In this document: in pieces, positions 1 through 8,444 of the stretch
Layout: every line of letters starts with the position of its first letter
Position numbering within the stretch: position 1 is the stretch's first letter
From: Leptothermofonsia sichuanensis E412
GTDB taxonomy: Bacteria > Cyanobacteriota > Cyanobacteriia > Leptolyngbyales > Leptolyngbyaceae
Reading direction: 5' to 3'
Assembly: GCF_019891175.1 (NCBI RefSeq)
Contig: NZ_CP072600.1
Location: forward strand, 5,580,001-5,644,000
DNA length: 64,000 nt
Notes under the pieces: model-generated
What the model was told of the DNA's origin: nothing
Seen by the model: the letters and a program-made list of their open reading frames with translations, nothing else
The model's database searches: none
Program-made: the position numbers and the translations under genes

Positions 1-854
1 TCTGATACCTGAACAGTAACTTTTGCCTGACTGAAGTCTCCCAGTTTCAACAGTTCTGTACCGGGTTGCACCAGGTTCCCAATTTCAGTGGTACGGGCAA
101 TCACCGACCCGGTCAGGGGAGAGTTGACCATTGCATAGGAACGACGTTCTCGTGCCTGGGCAACCAGTGCTCGCTGGGCATTTACCCGACGCTCGGCAGC
201 GACAATCGCTTCCTGCTGGTTTCGGACCTGTTCCTGCGCTGATCGCAACACTTGAGCGGCTGTCCTCGCTTCCGTGCGTGCCTGCTCTGCCCGTTGCTGA
301 CTGGAGACTCCATCCTGGGCCAATCCTTCCAAACGGGCAGCATCGGCTTCTGCCTGCTGGAGTTGCAGCCTTGCCTGCTCAACCCGTGTGGTTGCTTCGC
401 TGACCTGGGTCTTCAGGCGAGATACTTCTGACTGACGGGCAGCCAGTTCAGCCTCTGCATTGGCAACCAGTGCCCGTGGTATCGCATCATCAATTTGAAC
501 CAGGGTTTGTCCCTGACGGATGCGATCGCCCACATCCACAGTCAAGCGTAATACCTGCCCGTCAATTTGAGCGCGAAGGGAAACCTCCCGCAGGGGTTGA
601 GTTGTGCCGGTATATTCGCGAACCTGGCTGAGCGGAGCAGGTCTGGCGATTGCCACATCCACAGGGGTTGGTCCCGGATTGCGGGCGGCTCCTGCTTGCC
701 GGGCATCCGCTCCTCCCTCAGGCAATGACCCGCAACTTGAAAGGGTAGCCAGTGCCACCCCTCCCAAAATAAATGGAACCACTATCTGTAAGCCTGACTG
801 ACCGTGGGCAAGTAAATCTGATAAGGTTTGTGCAGAAGTCTTGGAAGAAGACAT
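1..854 (-). CDS. RND efflux membrane-fusion (HlyD/AcrA-type) lipoprotein, C-terminus cut by window edge
   Basis: Read on the minus strand from ATG at 854; the frame stays open to base 1, so only about 284 N-terminal residues are present. Residues 22-41 form a hydrophobic segment ending in a lipobox (LSSC, Cys41), suggesting a lipoprotein held in the periplasm. After a short Gly/Ala-rich linker comes the usual order of a periplasmic adaptor: a first half-barrel/lipoyl part (REVSLRAQIDGQV, then DVGDRIRQGQTL), a long Gln/Ala/Glu-rich coiled-coil hairpin, and the returning lipoyl half (YAMVNSPLTGSVIARTTEIG). Such proteins join an inner-membrane RND pump to an outer-membrane channel. The pump gene would be expected beyond the left edge; it is not visible, so the substrate cannot be told. 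Confidence 0.88.
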   Translation of the reverse strand, partial: MSSSKTSAQTLSDLLAHGQSGLQIVVPFILGGVALATLSSCGSLPEGGADARQAGAARNPGPTPVDVAIARPAPLSQVREYTGTTQPLREVSLRAQIDGQVLRLTVDVGDRIRQGQTLVQIDDAIPRALVANAEAELAARQSEVSRLKTQVSEATTRVEQARLQLQQAEADAARLEGLAQDGVSSQQRAEQARTEARTAAQVLRSAQEQVRNQQEAIVAAERRVNAQRALVAQARERRSYAMVNSPLTGSVIARTTEIGNLVQPGTELLKLGDFSQAKVTVQVS

Positions 855-1176
855 AGAAGTGAATTCCTCGATCAGGGGAGGTGGAGCCATTTCATGGGAG
901 AAGTGGATTCGCCATTATTGTAATGGTGTCTCACCGCTGAAGGAAGATCTGGAATTCAGGCAGGGTGTACAGACTGCTTAACCCTCTTTAATCACTCTTG
1001 AAGTAGATAAATTCTGAAAATACCTCGTTTCCACGGCTCTGCCTGGAAATGGCAAATCCGAGGCTCTGCCTCCTTTCAGGTTTACTTGAGGCAGAGCCTC
1101 TGAACCTCCATTCCAGGCTGGAAGCCTGGAACGAGGGCTGGTTATAAATTTTTCCAGCGGAAGTGATAGAAGAAGG
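855..1176. other. Intergenic region with a palindromic repeat, no gene seen
   Basis: Nothing convincing is coded here. The stretch 1023-1137 is a repeat of the type described separately; the rest is the upstream region of the membrane-fusion gene. Confidence 0.5.
1023..1137. repeat. Interspersed palindromic repeat (CTCGTTTCC ... GGAACGAG type), copy 1
   Basis: The ends CTCGTTTCCA and TGGAACGAG are inverted repeats, and between them GAGGCTCTGCCTC and GAGGCAGAGCCTC form a second nested pair. A relative with the same ends lies at 51210-51319, and the same GGCTCTGCC and GGGAACGAG blocks recur in the repeats at 36.1, 39.2 and 50.8 kb. It contains no open frame and looks like a non-autonomous mobile or structured intergenic repeat. 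Confidence 0.6.
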
Positions 1177-1425
1177 TTAAAGTTGACTGGAGGTATCTGG
1201 AGCGATAATAACGCCCTGGTCAGGTCCACTTTCCGACAGTTTAACCAGGGCATCAAAGCTGTGAAACTCAACCCCAATCGAGTCGCAGGCTTGCTTTAAT
1301 GCGTGCTGAAACTGGTCAATATCGTCATAGCCAGAGCGTTGTGCTGCCACTTCAATGCCAAAACTGCCGTTTGCTCTGGCACAGTCAATCAATTCTGCGC
1401 CTTTGAGGGGTGTTGATGCTGCCAT
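1177..1425 (-). CDS. Small conserved-looking protein of unknown function (82 aa)
   Basis: The ATG at 1425 (MAASTPLKGAELIDC) is preferred over an upstream start because the 20 extra residues are Arg-rich and unlike the rest. The 82-residue product is acidic and soluble, with no signal or membrane segment, and reads as two or three helices (AELIDCARANGSFGI, then DDIDQFQHALKQAC). The composition is typical of a real protein and the codon use matches the neighbours. I do not recognise the family. It is monocistronic, with repeats on one side and another small gene on the other. Confidence 0.5.
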   Translation of the reverse strand: MAASTPLKGAELIDCARANGSFGIEVAAQRSGYDDIDQFQHALKQACDSIGVEFHSFDALVKLSESGPDQGVIIAPDTSSQL

Positions 1426-1588
1426 TGGGTGTCGTCTCCTACGCCATCTTTTATCCTGCACTATAGTCATCCTAAACCGAAGCAACAGGATGCTGACTCA
1501 CACTACAGGTAGAGACTCCTGGTAGAACTATCTGCCTGAGAACTGTTGCGATCGCCGGAACCTGGTATCTAACTCGTCTGGCATCCAT

Positions 1589-1870
1589 CTACCAGCCACC
1601 TGGGATCGGTCGTAATGGCCGGGCAGGTGTCCCATCCTGCCCCGTTCCACTGTTTCCAGGGGAGGGTGGGGAAGGTTGGGGCAAGGCGGGCACTGTCGGC
1701 GTGGACTGGTCAATATCGGTGGGAACCGTGGTATTGAAACCGGTCGTCTGGGTGGGGGGAGCGCCTCCCATCTGGTTAGAAATCCACTGCCGGAAACCAG
1801 GAGTGTTGATGACTCGCAGTCCCAGCAACAGAGCAATTAGAATTACAATCGCCAGCACCAATCGGTTCAT
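1589..1870 (-). CDS. Small single-pass membrane protein with Pro-rich tail (93 aa), unknown
   Basis: The start is taken at ATG 1870, where an AGGGAGAA ribosome-binding site lies just upstream; a longer frame to 2077 has no such site and a non-protein-like N-terminus. Residues 3-19 (RLVLAIVILIALLLGLR) form one membrane anchor with the rest outside or in the cytoplasm. The remainder is a Pro/Thr/Ser-rich, probably disordered tail. Function unknown; single-anchor proteins with such tails occur widely in cyanobacteria. Confidence 0.55.
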   Translation of the reverse strand: MNRLVLAIVILIALLLGLRVINTPGFRQWISNQMGGAPPTQTTGFNTTVPTDIDQSTPTVPALPQPSPPSPGNSGTGQDGTPARPLRPIPGGW

Positions 1871-2281
1871 CAGTTTCTCCCTGCTGCTGTCAGCCCTCTT
1901 GTTGTGAGTACCCGATGGGCTGACGGTTACGTTTAAATTAAATCTGACAGATTTTGCCCTACTTCTGTCACTTCTGCTGGAAAAAATTCTAACCAACCTT
2001 CCTTCCAGACAGTGCCCTAAACAAGGTAGGGGAAACAAGATAGGGGCAGAGTTTATTGCGTTTCGACTATGATTCAATCAAAAGGGTTAAAGAGGATTCC
2101 AGCGGGTTAAGTTTCGACGAATTTAAGTTCTAAACGCTTGATTTTGAGAGATTTATTAAGTTTGACAGACTTTGCGATCGCAGGATTTCTTTCGATTAGG
2201 GCTGCAAGCCTTTCCCTACAATGAAGAATTACTGCCTGCATTGATCCAAATTCATCCAAATTTTTTTGACGCCTCACTTCC
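1871..2281. other. Divergent intergenic region upstream of cimA, no gene seen
   Basis: About 400 bases between two divergent genes, AT-rich near 2100-2280. It holds a HIP1 octamer near 2175 and a TTGACA at 2162-2167, but no good -10 box at the expected distance, so I do not call a promoter. Confidence 0.4.
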
Positions 2282-4042
2282 ATGATCTCAAATAATAGTC
2301 GTCCGATCTGGATTTATGACACAACCCTGCGTGATGGTGCCCAGCGGGAGGGACTGTCACTGTCCATTGAAGACAAGCTGAGGATTGCTCGCCAGCTTGA
2401 TAAGCTTGGAATCCCCTTTATTGAAGGCGGTTGGCCCGGTGCCAATCCTAAAGATGTGCAGTTTTTCTGGCAGATTCAAGAAGAGCCACTAACCCAGGCA
2501 GAACTGGTTGCCTTTTGCTCCACCCGCCGACCAGGAACCACTGCCGCCGCCGACCCGATGCTGCAACCCATTCTGGCAGCCGGAACTCGATGGGTCACGA
2601 TTTTTGGTAAATCCTGGGATTTGCATGTCACGGAAGGACTGAAAACCACCTTAGATGAAAATCTGGCCATGATCCGTGACACGATTGAGTACCTGCGGTC
2701 CCAGGGTCGCCGGGTAATTTATGATGCAGAACACTGGTTTGACGGCTATAAGCAAAACCCGGTCTATGCCCTGGAGACCTTGCAAGCCGCGATCGCAGCA
2801 GGAGCCGAATGGCTGGTCTTTTGCGATACCAATGGCGGTACCCTGCCCCACGAAATCAGCCAGATTGTCGGGGATGTAATGGCTCACTTTAACCTGTCAG
2901 GGGAAGAGCAGGCGTTGAAGATGGGGCACGGGGGACCGGGGATCGGGAACAGGAAACAGGGGAATAACCAGTTCCCTACCGCTCGACTTCCGCTCTCCAA
3001 CTCCCGCTTTCCGATCCCCCAATTCGGCATCCACACTCACAACGACGCTGACACAGCGGTTGCCAATGCCCTGGCAGCCGTCATGCAAGGGGTGAGCATG
3101 GTTCAGGGCACCATCAACGGCTATGGGGAACGGTGTGGAAACGCGAATCTATGCTCCCTGATCCCTAACTTGCAAGCAAAGTTGGGGTTTGCCTGCATCA
3201 GCGATGAGCAACTGGCAACCCTGACCGAAACCAGCCGGTTTGTCAGCGAAGTGGTCAACCTGGCTCCCGATGACCATGCCCCGTTTGTGGGGATGTCTGC
3301 TTTTGCCCATAAGGGAGGCATCCACGTCAGTGCCGTTGAACGAAATCCGCTGACCTACGAGCACCTTCGTCCAGAACAGGTTGGCAATCGCCGCCGGATC
3401 GTGATTTCAGACCAATCTGGCTTGAGTAACATCCTGGCAAAAGCCCGCACCTTTGGCATTGAACTGGATAGACAGGATCCCACCTGTCGTCAAATTTTGC
3501 AGCGGCTTAAAAGCCTGGAAAGTGAAGGATATCAGTTTGAGGCAGCGGAAGCCAGCTTTGAGTTACTGATGCGGGAGGCATTGGGGCAGCGGCAGTCCCC
3601 GTTTGAAATCAAAGGTTTCCAGGTTCACTACGATATGGTGCCTGGAAAGGATGCAAACCAGGCGACTTCCCTGGCAACGGTCAAAGTCGCTGTTGATGGC
3701 AGAGATATTCTGGAAGCGGCGGAGGGAAACGGTCCAGTTTCAGCTCTGGATGCCGCATTGCGTAAGGCATTAATTAATTTTTATCCAGAAATTGAAACCT
3801 TTTACCTGACCGATTACAAAGTCCGAATTCTGGATGGAAAAGCTGGAACCTCTGCCAAAACCCGTGTCCTGGTAGAATCGAGCAACGGTCATCAACGCTG
3901 GACTACCGTAGGAGTTTCCGGCAACATTCTGGAAGCTTCTTACCTGGCAGTTGTGGAAGGGCTGGAATATGGCTTATTCCTGCATAATCCAACCAAGCCT
4001 CCCCTTTTCTGCCTTCTGACCCCACCGCCTCACTCAGGATGA
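2282..4042 (+). CDS. cimA: (R)-citramalate synthase, with an in-frame repeat-derived insert
   Basis: Condenses pyruvate with acetyl-CoA to (R)-citramalate, the first step of the threonine-independent isoleucine route. The HMG-CoA-lyase-like barrel begins with WIYDTTLRDGAQREG (residues 10-24), where the DTTLRDG motif carries the catalytic Arg and Asp; the GIHTHND metal-binding motif has His251 and His253; the C-terminal third (about 390-560) is a LeuA regulatory dimer domain, expected to bind isoleucine. Residues about 213-248, immediately before GIHTHND, form a Gly/Arg/Asn/Pro-rich stretch that has no counterpart in the family as I know it and whose DNA resembles intergenic G-rich repeats. 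The last 15 or so residues (PPLFCLLTPPPHSG) also look like run-on into such DNA. Length 586 against roughly 530-540 usual. 2-Isopropylmalate synthase is less likely given the N-terminal sequence. Confidence 0.93.
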   Translation: MISNNSRPIWIYDTTLRDGAQREGLSLSIEDKLRIARQLDKLGIPFIEGGWPGANPKDVQFFWQIQEEPLTQAELVAFCSTRRPGTTAAADPMLQPILAAGTRWVTIFGKSWDLHVTEGLKTTLDENLAMIRDTIEYLRSQGRRVIYDAEHWFDGYKQNPVYALETLQAAIAAGAEWLVFCDTNGGTLPHEISQIVGDVMAHFNLSGEEQALKMGHGGPGIGNRKQGNNQFPTARLPLSNSRFPIPQFGIHTHNDADTAVANALAAVMQGVSMVQGTINGYGERCGNANLCSLIPNLQAKLGFACISDEQLATLTETSRFVSEVVNLAPDDHAPFVGMSAFAHKGGIHVSAVERNPLTYEHLRPEQVGNRRRIVISDQSGLSNILAKARTFGIELDRQDPTCRQILQRLKSLESEGYQFEAAEASFELLMREALGQRQSPFEIKGFQVHYDMVPGKDANQATSLATVKVAVDGRDILEAAEGNGPVSALDAALRKALINFYPEIETFYLTDYKVRILDGKAGTSAKTRVLVESSNGHQRWTTVGVSGNILEASYLAVVEGLEYGLFLHNPTKPPLFCLLTPPPHSG

Positions 4043-4191
4043 TGGATTTATAACCTGGTAATTCGATAGTCCCGTCGGGGGATTCTCTGGGGCCTGCGCC
4101 CCTACCCACCCCTCACTTCACCCTGAGGGAACGCCAACGGCAAACACTCCACCCCTCATCTTTCACCCCCTCACCCCGCTCCGCCTCCCCC

Positions 4192-5217
4192 ATGTCCCGC
4201 TCCACTGCCCTGCGCTATTACATTGCGGCCCGTCTGCTTCTGGCTCCCCTGATGCTGTGGGTCATCACAACGGTTGTGTTTCTGTTGCTGCGGGCAACGC
4301 CAGGAGATCCGGTGGATGCGTTGCTGGGTCCGCGGGCACCCCAGACAGCTAAAGACGAAATTCGGCAACAGTTGGGGTTGGGCAAGCCTCTGTGGGAACA
4401 GTATGTCGATTACATGGAGTCACTGTTGCGTCTGGATCTGGGCAAATCCCTGATCAGTCAGGGGCAGTCTGTATGGCAGATTATCCAGGATTTTTTCCCG
4501 GCAACAGCGGAACTGGCACTTTTCAGCATGGCGATCGCCCTTGTGGTGGGAATTTCAGTTGGTATCCTGTCTGCTTCCAGACCTGATACCTGGATGGATG
4601 CAGGCGGCAGGTTGTTTGGCATTCTCACGTACTCAGTCCCCCTGTTCTGGTTTGGGATGCTGTTACAGCTAATCTTTTCGGTTCAATTGGGCTGGTTTCC
4701 CTTGGGGACGCGCTTCCCAATCACCCTGCCAGCCCCCGACGGTCCGACTGGACTTTACACGGTAGATAGTTTGCTGCGCGGCAACTTGAATCAGTTTTTC
4801 ATCGCCCTGTACTACCTGGCATTACCCTGCCTCAGTCTGGGAGTTTTGATCAGCGGTATTTTTGAACGGATTGTGCGGATCAATTTGAAACAGACGCTCC
4901 AGTCAGATTATGTGGAAGCTGCCAGAGCCAGGGGAATTCCCGAATCCAAGATTCTGATCAACCACGGGCTGCGCAATGCCCTGATTCCGGTGGTCACCAT
5001 TCTGGGGTTGACCTTTGCGGCATTGCTGGGCGGGGCAATTTTGACGGAAGTGACGTTTTCCTGGCCCGGACTGGCAAACCGACTTTATCGGGCGATCGCC
5101 CAGCGTGATTACCCCACGGTGCAGGGAATTGTCGTCTTCTTTGCAGCGATTGTTGCGGTTGCCAGTATTGCGATCGATATTCTCAATGCCTACATTGACC
5201 CCCGAATTCGCTATTAG
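4192..5217 (+). CDS. ABC transporter permease, dipeptide/oligopeptide (DppB/OppB) family
   Basis: Inner-membrane permease of a peptide- or nickel-type importer. The N-terminus has the family pattern RLLLAPLMLWVITTVVFLLL followed by ATPGDPVDALLG, then a QLGLGKPLWEQY segment and about six membrane helices. The EAA loop contacting the ATPase is seen as DYVEAARARGIPESKI near residues 239-254. The C-terminus RDYPTVQGIVVFFAAIV...DPRIRY is typical. The gene stands alone: no binding protein, second permease or ATPase is adjacent, as often in cyanobacteria where these parts are scattered. The 149 bases from cimA are C-rich repeat-like DNA, so co-transcription with cimA is uncertain. Confidence 0.9.
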   Translation: MSRSTALRYYIAARLLLAPLMLWVITTVVFLLLRATPGDPVDALLGPRAPQTAKDEIRQQLGLGKPLWEQYVDYMESLLRLDLGKSLISQGQSVWQIIQDFFPATAELALFSMAIALVVGISVGILSASRPDTWMDAGGRLFGILTYSVPLFWFGMLLQLIFSVQLGWFPLGTRFPITLPAPDGPTGLYTVDSLLRGNLNQFFIALYYLALPCLSLGVLISGIFERIVRINLKQTLQSDYVEAARARGIPESKILINHGLRNALIPVVTILGLTFAALLGGAILTEVTFSWPGLANRLYRAIAQRDYPTVQGIVVFFAAIVAVASIAIDILNAYIDPRIRY

Positions 5218-5243
5218 GATAGCCAGCAACCCGATGTGTCATA

Positions 5244-5335
5244 TAGTGTTAGCCATCCAGGTCAGAACAAATTAGAACCCTCAATCCCGGATCCCGTTAT
5301 CCTTCCTTCCCTGTCTCCTACTATAAAACCTGAAG
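5244..5335. repeat. Dispersed repeat (GTCAGRACAAATTAGAA type), copy 1
   Basis: Carries TATAGTGTTAGCCATCCAGG followed by the core GTCAGAACAAATTAGAAC and a C/T-rich tail ending in TATAAA. Related sequences lie at 16291-16425, 54341-54425 and 62057-62145, all intergenic. Confidence 0.5.
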
Positions 5336-5385
5336 GAGCAATAAAATTCCGGGTAACTACTGTTTAACCGCCTGTGAGGAGGGGC

Positions 5386-5844
5386 ATGAATTACTGGTTG
5401 ATGAAGTCTGAACCCAGTGTTTACAGCATTGAGGATTTACAGCGCGATCGCACCACCATCTGGGATGGGGTTCGTAATTACCAGGCGCGAAATTTTTTGC
5501 GATCGATGCAGGTCGGCGATCTGGCGTTTTTCTACCATTCCAATGCAGAACCACCGGGCATTGTTGGGTTGATGAAAGTTTCCCAACCCAATATCATAGA
5601 CCCGACTCAATTTGACCCTAAAAGTAAGTACTACGACGCCAAATCCCCAAAGGACAATCCCCGCTGGCAGACGGTGGAAGTGGAATTTGTCGAAGCATTT
5701 CCCAGAATCATTTCCCTAGCCAACCTGCGCCAGCACTTTAGCCCAGAGGAATTAACCGTAGTCAAGCAGGGAAATCGCCTGTCTGTCATGCCAGTTACAG
5801 ACGTTGTGGCCAAGAAGATTCTGAAAATGGCGAATTCAACCTGA
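5386..5844 (+). CDS. EVE domain-containing protein
   Basis: The start is ATG 5386, seven bases behind a strong GAGGAGG site; an upstream in-frame GTG would swallow that site. The 152-residue product opens with MNYWLMKSEPSVYSIEDL, the hallmark of the EVE domain, followed by WDGVRNYQARNFLR and FFYHSN. EVE domains share the PUA/YTH-like fold and bind modified bases in nucleic acids; bacterial stand-alone members have been linked to RNA or modified-DNA recognition. The whole protein is one domain of normal length. No neighbour suggests a specific pathway, and the gene may be co-transcribed with nothing else. Confidence 0.93.
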   Translation: MNYWLMKSEPSVYSIEDLQRDRTTIWDGVRNYQARNFLRSMQVGDLAFFYHSNAEPPGIVGLMKVSQPNIIDPTQFDPKSKYYDAKSPKDNPRWQTVEVEFVEAFPRIISLANLRQHFSPEELTVVKQGNRLSVMPVTDVVAKKILKMANST

Positions 5845-5995
5845 AAAGGAACCCTGGTATGGACTCCACCACCACACATAATCAAACTATTCCGACCTCC
5901 CCGGTCTCAACGGGTCATCTGCCACCATTCGCGATCGCTGTAGTTTCCGATCCAGGGTAGGATGGGGCAACCACTGTTCAGTCCATCCCTTTGCT

Positions 5996-7408
5996 ATGAG
6001 CAATCATGAGCCGTTAACAGGAGTTCGCCTTGAAACCGATAGTCTGGGAGCGGTAGAAGTTCCCGCTGATCGCCTGTGGGGGGCACAAACCCAGCGATCG
6101 CAACAGAACTTTGCGATTGGAGTAGAGCGGTTTGGCTGGGGGCGTCCGGTAATTCGGGCGCTGGGAATTTTGAAAAAGTGCGCGGCGATCGCCAATGGTG
6201 AACTCGGTCAACTGTCCCCTGAAATTGTCAACCTGATTGTGCAGGCAGCGGATGAAGTCATTGCAGGGCAATGGGACAGGGAGTTTCCTCTGGTGGTGTT
6301 TCAAACGGGATCGGGAACCCAGACAAACATGAATGTGAATGAGGTGATCTCCAATCGGGCCATCCAACTGGCAGGCGGTATTGTTGGCTCCAAGCAACCG
6401 ATTCATCCCAACGATCATGTCAACCGTAGCCAATCTTCAAATGATACATTTCCCACCGTCATGCACATTGCAACGGTTGAACAATTGGAGAATATATTGA
6501 TTCCAGTTGTCACTGATTTACGCAACGTTCTGGAAGCAAAATCACAAGCCTATTCTGATGTGGTTATGATTGGTAGGACCCATCTCCAGGATGCCACTCC
6601 CTTAACCCTGGGACAGGTAATTTCGGGTTGGGTAGCCCAGCTTGATCAGGGAATTGCCATCATTCGGAGTACATTACCGGGAGTGTATGAGCTGGCGATC
6701 GGCGGAACTGCTGTTGGTACAGGTTTGAATGCCCATCCTCAATTTGGTGAACTCACCGCTCAAAAAATTGCCGAGGAAACTGGCAAACCCTTCATCTCTG
6801 CTCCCAACAAATTCGCTGCCCTCTCTGCTCACGAGGCAATGGTCAACGTCAGTGCTTCCCTCCGCACACTGGCTGGGGCATTAATGAAAATTGCGAACGA
6901 TGTCCGCTGGTATGCCTGCGGTCCGCGAGCTGGAATTGGTGAAATCAAAATTCCTGAAAATGAGCCGGGTTCCTCCATCATGCCGGGAAAGATCAACCCG
7001 ACCCAGAGTGAAGCCCTCACAATGGTTGCTGTTCAGGTATTTGGTAATGACGCAGCAGTAGCATTTGCCGGTTCTCAGGGGAACTTTCAACTCAATGTTT
7101 TCAAGCCTGTGATGCTGCACAATGTTCTGGAATCCATCACCCTGCTTGCCGATGCCTGCCAATCTTTTAATGACCACTGTGCTAAAGGTATTGAACCAAA
7201 TAAAAAGCGGATTCAACAAAACCTGAACAACTCGCTGATGCTGGTCACTGCACTCAACCCCCACATTGGCTACGAAAAGGCTGCCAAAATTTCCCTGCTT
7301 GCTTACCACGAAGATATCAGCCTGCGGGAAGCCGCCCTCAAGCTGGGCTATGTTACCCCCGAACAATTCGATACCTGGGTGAAACCAGAGGACATGATTC
7401 ATCCTTGA
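5996..7408 (+). CDS. fumC: Fumarate hydratase, class II
   Basis: Catalyses reversible hydration of fumarate to malate in the oxidative branch of the cyanobacterial TCA cycle. The 470-residue length is normal. Family landmarks: the N-terminal [22 protein letters not shown], the substrate loop [16 protein letters not shown], the [18 protein letters not shown] segment, [15 protein letters not shown] with the catalytic-region His, and the superfamily signature [11 protein letters not shown] near residue 325, whose first serine is the catalytic base in this group. Starts at ATG 5996. No operon partner is adjacent; the gene is followed by about 150 bases and a convergent gene. Confidence 0.97.
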   Translation: MSNHEPLTGVRLETDSLGAVEVPADRLWGAQTQRSQQNFAIGVERFGWGRPVIRALGILKKCAAIANGELGQLSPEIVNLIVQAADEVIAGQWDREFPLVVFQTGSGTQTNMNVNEVISNRAIQLAGGIVGSKQPIHPNDHVNRSQSSNDTFPTVMHIATVEQLENILIPVVTDLRNVLEAKSQAYSDVVMIGRTHLQDATPLTLGQVISGWVAQLDQGIAIIRSTLPGVYELAIGGTAVGTGLNAHPQFGELTAQKIAEETGKPFISAPNKFAALSAHEAMVNVSASLRTLAGALMKIANDVRWYACGPRAGIGEIKIPENEPGSSIMPGKINPTQSEALTMVAVQVFGNDAAVAFAGSQGNFQLNVFKPVMLHNVLESITLLADACQSFNDHCAKGIEPNKKRIQQNLNNSLMLVTALNPHIGYEKAAKISLLAYHEDISLREAALKLGYVTPEQFDTWVKPEDMIHP

Positions 7409-7564
7409 GGAATGGGAATTTTTTTTAAGTAGGGGATGGGGCGTTGCTGAAAAGCGGGATGAATTGCGATACTCTGCCTCCAGTGCATCTGGAAGGCGAT
7501 TCTGCCTTGAACAAGAAGCTGTTAGTTGTTATACGGAAGGCGATGGGTTCTCTGTGCTTGAGGT

Positions 7565-8353
7565 TTATTCATCTGATTGGGGAACCCAGGGGGCGATCGC
7601 GGATGCATCCAGACCCGTGACCCGCACAACCTGTTCTACGTCCATTCCTGCCAATAATAAGTTGCGTGCAGTTTGAAGTAACTGTTCTTCTGCTCTGTCG
7701 GCTCGCTGGCGTTCCTGTTCTGCTCGCTGGCGTTCCTGTTCTTCAGGGGTGGGGAGTAACTCTCCTGTTGGGGTTGCCCAGCGTAGCCAGGTGGCCTCAA
7801 TTCCTTTGTAATTTCCCTGCCAGCGCTGCAAAGCTAACCCTAAGGATTCACTCAGTAGTTGATTGCGTTCATTGGGCAGGAGAGGCTGGTAAACCCGCTG
7901 TTGAATCGAAAACCCTGCCCAATCTTCTGGGTTGAAGGGGTCATACCAGAAATACTCTGGTACGCGCATCTGGTTTTGATAGATCAACTTTTTTTCGGTC
8001 TTGTCAACCGTAGCCGTACTTTCGGAGAGCAATTCAATTACAACATCGGGAGCTTTGCCTTCTTCCCAAACTACCCAACTTTTGCGTTCCCCCTTGGGTA
8101 CGCCTAATACGACGAAGAAATCGGGACCTTTGAAGTCCTGGTTCCGAATCTGCGCCAGACTATAGTAGACAAACATATTGCCACCAACAAACCCATCCTC
8201 TCGCTCTGACAACCAGGGAATTAAGCCATCAATCAGCAAGTCCATCTGAGCCTTGTGCCGTGCTGTTTCCATAGGCACCCCATCATCACAGGGAAGTTCT
8301 GCCTGCGTCGGTGGGAGTGTCGTTAAGGTGGGAGGTAAGGTGGTTTCTGACAT
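7565..8353 (-). CDS. Uma2-family (DUF820) PD-(D/E)XK nuclease-like protein
   Basis: One of the many Uma2 proteins that are greatly expanded in cyanobacteria. The fold core is visible as KGPDFFVVLGV, APDVVIELLSEST and the following KTEKKLIYQ, where Asp, Glu and Lys correspond to PD-(D/E)XK metal-site residues; then PEYFWYDP and a GLALQRWQG strand. After residue 205 there is a charged helical tail in which EQERQRA is repeated (the DNA shows two copies of a 21-bp unit), ending in a helix resembling those of Rpn-type proteins (RNLLLAGMDVEQVVRVTGL). Cellular role is not established for this family; some are thought to be related to mobile DNA. Full length, 262 residues. Confidence 0.88.
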   Translation of the reverse strand: MSETTLPPTLTTLPPTQAELPCDDGVPMETARHKAQMDLLIDGLIPWLSEREDGFVGGNMFVYYSLAQIRNQDFKGPDFFVVLGVPKGERKSWVVWEEGKAPDVVIELLSESTATVDKTEKKLIYQNQMRVPEYFWYDPFNPEDWAGFSIQQRVYQPLLPNERNQLLSESLGLALQRWQGNYKGIEATWLRWATPTGELLPTPEEQERQRAEQERQRADRAEEQLLQTARNLLLAGMDVEQVVRVTGLDASAIAPWVPQSDE

Positions 8354-8444
8354 GACGATTCATCCATTAGGATTACCCACAGAGGCTATTCCTATCCTAC
8401 TGGAAGGTTCCATGACACTGGACGGTATCGGCTGTAATGACAGA

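Noticed and set aside
6881-7402. Minus-strand frame of 173 codons in fumC
   Set aside because: Antisense to a clearly recognised gene.
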